DNA of 13,037 bases from assembly GCA_028698975.1 (NCBI GenBank), contig JAQVVK010000043.1:1-13037 (forward strand), written 5' to 3'. Within the stretch, counting starts at the first letter, position 1. Every line of letters starts with the position of its first letter. The stretch comes from Victivallaceae bacterium. Its GTDB lineage: Bacteria > Verrucomicrobiota > Lentisphaeria > Victivallales > Victivallaceae. Made by a program: the position numbers and the translations under genes. The notes below the pieces were generated by a model that made no database searches, was not told where the DNA came from, and worked only from the letters and a program-made list of their open reading frames with translations. Positions 7,011 to 13,037 of the stretch are shown here, one piece after another.

Positions 7011-7020
7011 GGGAAATATT

Positions 7021-7097
7021 AGGAGAGTAGCTCAGTTGGCTAGAGCGGCGGTCTCCAAAACCGCAGGTCGTGAGTTCGAGCCTCACCTCTCCTGCCA
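7021..7097 (+). tRNA. tRNA-Trp (anticodon CCA)
   Basis: A 77-base tRNA. The acceptor AGGAGAG (7021-7027) pairs with CTCTCCT (7087-7093). The anticodon stem GCGGT/ACCGC encloses CTCCAAA (7053-7059), with CCA at 7055-7057. The T-arm is GTGAG-TTCGAGC-CTCAC (7070-7086). The discriminator is G, as expected for bacterial tRNA-Trp, and CCA is encoded at 7095-7097. It lies 39 bases before secE, a common bacterial arrangement. Confidence 0.97.
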
Positions 7098-7136
7098 GTA
7101 TTTTGAAAATCATCGTAATTAAATACGGTTAATATT

Positions 7137-7388
7137 ATGAGCGTCAATAAAAAAAGCGGTTCCGGCAGCCGGGTGGTCGCCGGATTTGATCTGGTGACGG
7201 GCAAGGTACGTAGTTTCATGACCGACACCATTGTTGAAATGCGCCGCTGCACATGGCCGAGCCGGCATCAGTTGTGGGAATCCACATTGCTGGTGGTGGT
7301 GGCGATTGTGGTGCTGGCTTCGTTTGTGGCCGGGGTTGACGAAATCGCTCGCCGGGCGATCGAGCTCATTACCGTCGGCAAGATGTGA
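7137..7388 (+). CDS. secE: Preprotein translocase subunit SecE
   Basis: An 83-residue subunit of the SecYEG channel in the inner membrane. The conserved amphipathic segment and hinge EMRRCTWPSRHQLWES (34-49) is followed by one hydrophobic helix at about residues 49-67. This is the short single-span type found in most bacteria rather than the three-span E. coli form. The N-terminus is Ser/Gly/Lys-rich and unconserved. No clear Shine-Dalgarno sequence precedes the ATG at 7137. The stop codon TGA (7386-7388) lies within the ribosome binding site of nusG, so the two genes are tightly linked. Confidence 0.95.
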   Translation: MSVNKKSGSGSRVVAGFDLVTGKVRSFMTDTIVEMRRCTWPSRHQLWESTLLVVVAIVVLASFVAGVDEIARRAIELITVGKM

Positions 7389-7396
7389 GGTGTGTC

Positions 7397-7978
7397 ATGG
7401 AAGAGATTACTGAGAAGACCGAAGATACTCGCGGACAGTGGTTTGTCGTGCATACTCTTTCCGGGCACGAAAACAAGGTGCGAGACTCCATTCTGCGTCA
7501 GTTGCAGATTGGCGACGAAGTGCCGGTTTACGATGCGGTGATACCGACAGAAACGGTTGTTGAGTTCCGCAACGGCAAAAAGACCGAGATCAAGCGCAAG
7601 CCTTTCCCGGGTTATTTGCTGGTACGCATGGATCTGTATAACGATCTCGGCGTGGTGGATGAAAAGGCGTGGTATCTTATACGCAACGTGCAGGGAGTTT
7701 TGGGATTTCTCGGCAACGCCAACCGGCCGGCACCGCTTTCTCCGGAGGAGATCGACGGTCTGATGCCCAAGGGCGGAGCCGGGGAGGAGCCGGCCAAGCC
7801 GCGCATTGAGTTCAATGTCGGCGAGGTGGTGCGGATCAAAGATGGTCCGTTCGAGGGTTGCGAAGGTCGTATTATTGAGATTGACAACGAACGCGGCAAA
7901 CTCAATCTTGAGGTGTCGATGTTTGGTAGGTCAACACCGGTTGAATTGGAGTTCTGGCAGGTCGAGCGCATTGTCTGA
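7397..7978 (+). CDS. nusG: Transcription termination/antitermination factor NusG
   Basis: A 193-residue protein that binds RNA polymerase at the clamp, suppresses pausing and can connect to Rho or the S10/ribosome. The NGN domain starts at QWFVVHTLSGHENKV (14-28), includes FPGYLLVRM, and runs to about residue 120. A Pro/Gly-rich linker (KGGAGEEPAKPR) leads to the KOW domain, with IKDGPFEGCEGRI around 147-159 and the end LEFWQVERIV. I chose the ATG at 7397 because GAGGTG (7387-7392) precedes it. The frame is also open from a GTG at 7385 overlapping the end of secE, adding only MRCV, but that start has no ribosome binding site of its own. Confidence 0.96.
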   Translation: MEEITEKTEDTRGQWFVVHTLSGHENKVRDSILRQLQIGDEVPVYDAVIPTETVVEFRNGKKTEIKRKPFPGYLLVRMDLYNDLGVVDEKAWYLIRNVQGVLGFLGNANRPAPLSPEEIDGLMPKGGAGEEPAKPRIEFNVGEVVRIKDGPFEGCEGRIIEIDNERGKLNLEVSMFGRSTPVELEFWQVERIV

Positions 7979-8017
7979 CGACAATCGTTCGAGACTTTTC
8001 AAAAAGTTGTAAGACTT

Positions 8018-8052
8018 GCGGTGGCAGGGTGCCTGCCGGCTCGGACCACCGC
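8018..8052 (+). promoter_or_regulatory. Hairpin in the rplK leader, possible regulatory site
   Basis: GCGGTGG (8018-8024) pairs with CCACCGC (8046-8052). The interior can form a small CAGG-GTG-CCTG hairpin (8025-8035). It lies in the 98-base gap between nusG and rplK, 24 bases before the rplK start. In E. coli, ribosomal protein L1 represses the rplK-rplA message by binding its leader, so this is the natural place for such a site. I do not see a clear copy of the L1 rRNA-binding motif, so the role is inference. No T-run follows, so it is not a terminator. Confidence 0.4.
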
Positions 8053-8076
8053 GGGTCGAAAGTAAGGAATTGAAAC

Positions 8077-8505
8077 ATGGCAAAGAAGGTTACAGGACTG
8101 ATCCGGTTGCAGATACCGGCAGGTGCCGCTAATCCGGCTCCGCCGATCGGACCCGCGCTTGGCGCGGCCGGCTGCAACATCATGGAATTCTGTAAGCAGT
8201 TCAATGCCGCCACCCAGTCTCAGAGTGGGATGATCATTCCGGTGGTGATCACGGTCTATCAGGATCGTTCGTTCACCTTTATCTGCAAGTCGCCTCCGGC
8301 GTCAGTCCTCGTTAAGAAGGCTGCCGGGCTGGCCACGGCTTCTCACAAGCCGGGGTCGGAAAAGGCCGGCAAGATCACGCGGGCTCAGATCCGCGAGATC
8401 GTGCAGATCAAGAAGAGTGACATCAACGCTCGTGACGAGGAAGCGGCAATGCGCATCATTGAAGGCACCGCGCGCAGCATGGGAATCGAGGTTGTCGATG
8501 CGTAG
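8077..8505 (+). CDS. rplK: 50S ribosomal protein L11
   Basis: A 142-residue protein of the GTPase-associated centre, close to the E. coli length of 142. The N-terminal domain carries PAPPIGPALG (20-29), the proline-rich stretch next to the thiostrepton site. The C-terminal domain carries KTPPASVLVKKAAG-like and GKITRAQIREI-like segments and binds the 23S rRNA stem of that centre. AAGGA at about 8064-8068 precedes the ATG. The 3' end overlaps rplA by eight bases, so translation of the two proteins is probably coupled. Confidence 0.98.
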   Translation: MAKKVTGLIRLQIPAGAANPAPPIGPALGAAGCNIMEFCKQFNAATQSQSGMIIPVVITVYQDRSFTFICKSPPASVLVKKAAGLATASHKPGSEKAGKITRAQIREIVQIKKSDINARDEEAAMRIIEGTARSMGIEVVDA

Positions 8506-9205
8506 AAGCAAGCTTTACAGAAAACAGGTCGAGACGGCCAAAATTGCTCCGGAGCAGCGTTATTCGGTTATCGATGCGCTCAATATGCTCAAGGGCATGC
8601 CCGGCGTCAAATTCGACCAGACGGTCGAGATGGCAATTCGTCTCGGTGTCGATACCCGTAAATCCGATCAGACGGTCCGTGGAGCGGTTGCGCTTCCGAG
8701 CGGTACCGGCAAGGCGGTGCGGGTGGTGGTGGTGGCCGATGGTGCACCTGCTGCCGAAGCGACCGAAGCCGGAGCCGACATGGTCGGCTACGAGGATATC
8801 GTGCAGAAGATCAAGGACGGCTGGCAGGAATTTGATGTCCTGATCGCCACTCCGGCTGCGATGCGGCTGGTGCGTCCGTTGGGCCGTCAGCTCGGTCCGC
8901 GCGGTCTGATGCCGAACCCCAAGACCGGTACGGTTACTGATTCGGTTGGTCAGGCGGTACGTGAAGCCAAGGCGGGTCGCGCCGAATTTCGCGCCGATCG
9001 CGGAGCCTGTGTGCATGTGCCTTTCGGCAAGATGTCATTTACGGCAGACGCGCTCAAAGCGAACTTTGATGTGATCGTCGATGCGCTTAACAAAGCCAAG
9101 CCGGCTTCCGCCAAGGGTGCCTATATTTTGTCATGCACGATTTCCGGCACCATGACTCCCGGCGTTAAGGTCAACACGAAAGAGCTCGTGAGGTCTAAAG
9201 AATGA
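8498..9205 (+). CDS. rplA: 50S ribosomal protein L1
   Basis: A 235-residue protein of the mobile L1 stalk, which helps move deacylated tRNA out of the E site. In many bacteria it also represses its own message. The start is ATG at 8498 (MRRSKLYRKQVE), which overlaps the end of rplK and has GAGGT at 8488-8492. The frame is open further upstream to 8417, but that part is antisense-free rplK sequence in another frame and is not L1-like. Conserved blocks include RLGVDTRKSDQTVRGA, LPSGTGKAVRV, and the RNA-binding GLMPNPKTGTVT around residues 136-147. It ends with the ATGA overlap into rplJ. Confidence 0.97.
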   Translation: MRRSKLYRKQVETAKIAPEQRYSVIDALNMLKGMPGVKFDQTVEMAIRLGVDTRKSDQTVRGAVALPSGTGKAVRVVVVADGAPAAEATEAGADMVGYEDIVQKIKDGWQEFDVLIATPAAMRLVRPLGRQLGPRGLMPNPKTGTVTDSVGQAVREAKAGRAEFRADRGACVHVPFGKMSFTADALKANFDVIVDALNKAKPASAKGAYILSCTISGTMTPGVKVNTKELVRSKE

Positions 9206-9723
9206 GAAACGAAAAACAATTTCTCGTCCGCCAGATCGGGCAGATGATCAGCGAGTCTGATTATGTCTATTTTGTGTCTTACGACGGGCTGAAGGTGGCT
9301 GATTTCTCCGCTCTGCGGAATCAGCTGGCCGAGTTGAACGCTCACTGCCATGTGGTCAAGAACTCCTTGATCAGCAAAGCGGCGGCTGAACTTAAGCTTG
9401 AAGGTTTCGAGCAGCTTGATTTTACGCTGGGGACCGCCATGGTCTACGGCAAAGGCGACTGCAGCGCGGTTGCCAAGGTGCTGGTTACTTTCGGCAAGAA
9501 GAACGACAAGGTTGCCTCCAAGGGCGGCTATATGGACGGGGCGATTCTCGCCAAGTCCGACGTAGTCGGTCTGGCGGAACTGCCCTCGAAGCAGGTGCTT
9601 CAGGCGATGTTGCTCGGTGTCCTTCAGGCGCCGTCGCGCAATCTGGTCAGCGTTCTCAACGCCAAGGCTGCGAGCATCTTGAATGTGCTCAATGCGTATA
9701 AAGACAAAGTAGAGAAACAGTAA
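9202..9723 (+). CDS. rplJ: 50S ribosomal protein L10
   Basis: A 173-residue base of the L7/L12 stalk. The N-terminal globular domain, with VKNSLISKAA and later GTAMVYG, binds 23S rRNA beside L11. The long C-terminal helix region (about residues 130-173, ALQAMLLGVLQAPSRNLVSVL-like) carries the docking sites for L7/L12 dimers. TGAGG at 9189-9193 precedes the ATG. Start and the rplA stop share an ATGA (9202-9205). In E. coli a leader between rplA and rplJ binds the L10-L12 complex for autoregulation; there is no room for a separate leader here. Confidence 0.97.
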   Translation: MRNEKQFLVRQIGQMISESDYVYFVSYDGLKVADFSALRNQLAELNAHCHVVKNSLISKAAAELKLEGFEQLDFTLGTAMVYGKGDCSAVAKVLVTFGKKNDKVASKGGYMDGAILAKSDVVGLAELPSKQVLQAMLLGVLQAPSRNLVSVLNAKAASILNVLNAYKDKVEKQ

Positions 9724-9754
9724 AGTCCTAACATAACGAATGGAGGCATTTAAG

Positions 9755-10144
9755 ATGTCGGAAGAAAACAAGATGGAAGAATTCGTTTCCTATGTCGAAA
9801 ATATGACCGTTCTGGAGCTTTCCAAACTGGTCAAGACGTTGGAAGAGCGTCTCGGCGTCAGCGCGGCCGCCCCGGTTGCGGTTGCTGCTGCTCCGGCTGC
9901 CGCCGGTGCTGCTGCTCCGGCTGCTGAGGAAAAGACCGAGTTTGACGTGATCCTGGCCGCCTTTGGCGACAACAAGATCGGCGTCATCAAGGAAGTCCGC
10001 GCGATCACCGGTCTCGGGCTCAAGGAAGCCAAGGATCTGGTCGAGGGCGCGCCCAAGGCTGTCAAAGAGGCAGTTGCCAAGGACGAAGCCGAGAAGATCA
10101 AGAAGCAGCTCGAAGCTGCCGGTGCCAAAGTCGAGGTCAAGTAA
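9755..10144 (+). CDS. rplL: 50S ribosomal protein L7/L12
   Basis: A 129-residue stalk protein present in several copies per ribosome, recruiting EF-Tu, EF-G and other GTPases. The dimerisation domain is at about residues 7-34 (EEFVSYVENMTVLELSKLV). A flexible hinge of Ala, Pro, Val and Gly occupies residues 36-57. The C-terminal factor-binding domain follows, with KIGVIKEVRAITGLGLKEAK. I chose ATG 9755 because GGAGG (9742-9746) is eight bases upstream. An in-frame ATG at 9740 would add MEAFK, but its own codons contain that ribosome binding site and the extension is not family-like. A strong terminator-like hairpin begins 20 bases after the stop. Confidence 0.98.
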   Translation: MSEENKMEEFVSYVENMTVLELSKLVKTLEERLGVSAAAPVAVAAAPAAAGAAAPAAEEKTEFDVILAAFGDNKIGVIKEVRAITGLGLKEAKDLVEGAPKAVKEAVAKDEAEKIKKQLEAAGAKVEVK

Positions 10145-10164
10145 TTACCCCGATCGGCACAAAT

Positions 10165-10209
10165 ATCGCAGCGAACGGGTGAATAACCCATTCGCTGCGG
10201 TTGCTTTTT
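10165..10209 (+). terminator. Rho-independent terminator or attenuator between rplL and rpoB
   Basis: Bases 10165-10175 pair with 10191-10201 (11 pairs including one G-T). After one C-A mismatch, GGGT (10177-10180) pairs with ACCC (10186-10189) around a GAATA loop. A TTTTT run follows at 10205-10209. E. coli has a partial terminator at the same place, lowering rpoBC expression relative to ribosomal proteins. The same role is likely here, since rpoB has only a weak candidate promoter of its own. Confidence 0.85.
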
Positions 10210-10245
10210 GCTTATAGCCGGTCTTTGAACCGGTTGCGCGGTGGT

Positions 10246-10377
10246 GATGTGGTTTTTTGTCGTGCCGCGGCTCCGACGCTTTACGGTGTGGTTTTTTACC
10301 GGAAAGTCGAAACGGAGTTACCATAAAATTAAAAAAACTCTCAAGAATTCCGAACCGTCGATGTGGTTTTTTGTCGT
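10246..10377 (+). repeat. T-rich direct repeats in the rplL-rpoB gap
   Basis: GATGTGGTTTTTTGTCGT occurs exactly twice, at 10246-10263 and 10360-10377. Its core TGTGGTTTTTT occurs a third time at 10287-10297. The core copies are 39 and 75 bases apart. A hairpin CCGGT/ACCGG (10218-10222 with 10229-10233) lies just before the first box. The rest of the stretch up to 10519 has no open frame that I believe. The T6 runs could be extra termination or pausing points, or binding sites for a U-rich RNA-binding protein. Confidence 0.8.
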
Positions 10378-10460
10378 CGGGTCGGATTCTTTGTGTCAGG
10401 ATTTCGGATACATTTATCGTTTTTGAGCGGAGCCGGGAATTTCTGAGTTTTTCCGGGCGC

Positions 10461-10485
10461 AAAAAAAGTCAGATATTTTTATATT
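10461..10485 (+). promoter_or_regulatory. Weak candidate promoter element before rpoB
   Basis: An A7 run (10461-10467) is followed by an AT-rich stretch containing TATATT at 10480-10485, which could be a -10 box about 35 bases before the rpoB start. No good -35 hexamer is found 16-18 bases upstream. An imperfect hairpin (GCCGGGAA near 10432-10439 with TTTCCGGGC near 10450-10458) precedes it. Read-through past the attenuator is an equally good source of rpoB mRNA. Confidence 0.25.
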
Positions 10486-10519
10486 AATTGGTCATACAAC
10501 TCTAAACAACGGGCAAACT

Positions 10520-13037
<2,518 letters not shown>

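Larger units (their letters stand above)
6700..7012 (+). repeat. 149-bp tandem direct repeat, two copies plus stub
   Basis: Unit 1 is 6700-6848 and unit 2 is 6849-6997. A third start of about 15 bases (TGGCAACTTTTGGGG) follows at 6998-7012. By direct comparison the two units differ at six positions: two in a small hairpin (6700s unit GGCGCAAGCC versus GGTGCATGCC) and four adjacent ones a little downstream (GTTGTGG versus GGAACGG region). Each unit contains hairpins ACTCG/CGAGT with a six-base loop and CGGC-GCAA-GCCG. In the second copy the latter changes C to T, which keeps a G-T pair. Open frames crossing the repeat on the minus strand only reflect the repetition. The array ends eight bases before tRNA-Trp. 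Confidence 0.95.

Noticed and set aside
6700..7012. Possible CRISPR array
   Set aside because: The units are 149 bp, contiguous and nearly identical, with no short repeats separated by unique spacers. No cas gene is in the window.
6597..7113. Overlapping minus-strand open frames with repeated Pro/Leu/Arg-rich sequence
   Set aside because: They are produced by the 149-bp tandem repeat read in different frames, and one runs through tRNA-Trp antisense. There is no ribosome binding site or family resemblance.
7103..7135. Promoter for secE (TTGAAA with TAATAT)
   Set aside because: The spacer is 21 bases, too long for a normal sigma-70 promoter, and secE is probably transcribed from upstream.
7385..7396. 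GTG start of nusG at 7385
   Set aside because: It lacks a ribosome binding site, while ATG 7397 has GAGGTG in front. The four extra residues are not typical of NusG.
8417..8497. Upstream extension of rplA to ATG 8417
   Set aside because: The extra 27 residues are rplK sequence read in another frame and do not resemble the L1 N-terminus. ATG 8498 has a suitable ribosome binding site.
9740..9754. Earlier ATG for rplL at 9740
   Set aside because: Its codons contain the GGAGG that serves ATG 9755, and the MEAFK extension is not family-like.
10241..10462. Small open frames in both directions in the rplL-rpoB gap
   Set aside because: They are low-complexity, change with the T-rich repeats, have no ribosome binding site and resemble no family.

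Overview
This 13 kb window looks like an ordinary housekeeping stretch of a bacterial chromosome of moderately high GC. Almost all genes are on the + strand. The gene content suggests a member of the PVC group, probably Lentisphaerota or Verrucomicrobiota. The reasons are a very divergent but recognisable FtsZ next to FtsA, an adenylosuccinate lyase of the long eukaryote-like type, and EF-Tu/RpoB of ordinary bacterial type. This placement is inference from family resemblance; no database search was possible.

Layout. (1) 1-653: the 3' part of a sugar-phosphate nucleotidyltransferase. (2) 726-4691: purB, ftsA and ftsZ, closely packed and probably one transcript, ending at a hairpin with a T-run. 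Purine synthesis is thus joined to the two proteins that start septum assembly, and no mur or ftsQ gene of the usual division cluster is present. (3) 4750-13037: the large translation/transcription operon. It has a promoter, tRNA-Leu(GAG), tRNA-Thr(GGT), tuf, rpmG, tRNA-Trp(CCA), secE, nusG, rplK, rplA, rplJ, rplL and the first 839 codons of rpoB. This is the widespread bacterial tuf-secE-nusG-rplKAJL-rpoB order.

The unusual parts are mostly between genes. From 6485 to 7020, between rpmG and tRNA-Trp, there is no protein gene. The first ~200 bases can fold into a series of hairpins, one a 9-bp stem with a GCGA tetraloop. The rest is a tandem duplication of a 149-bp unit (6700-6848, 6849-6997, plus a stub), each unit carrying a palindromic element like those of dispersed REP-type families. 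The 375-base rplL-rpoB gap has a strong terminator-like hairpin followed by repeated T-rich boxes.

In the proteins, FtsZ keeps its FtsA-binding C-terminal peptide and the two T7-loop aspartates, but has a degenerate GTP-binding signature. RpoB has Asn at the position of E. coli His526 in the rifampicin pocket. L33 has lost one of the four zinc cysteines. I see no defence system, integrated element, CRISPR array or new pathway here.
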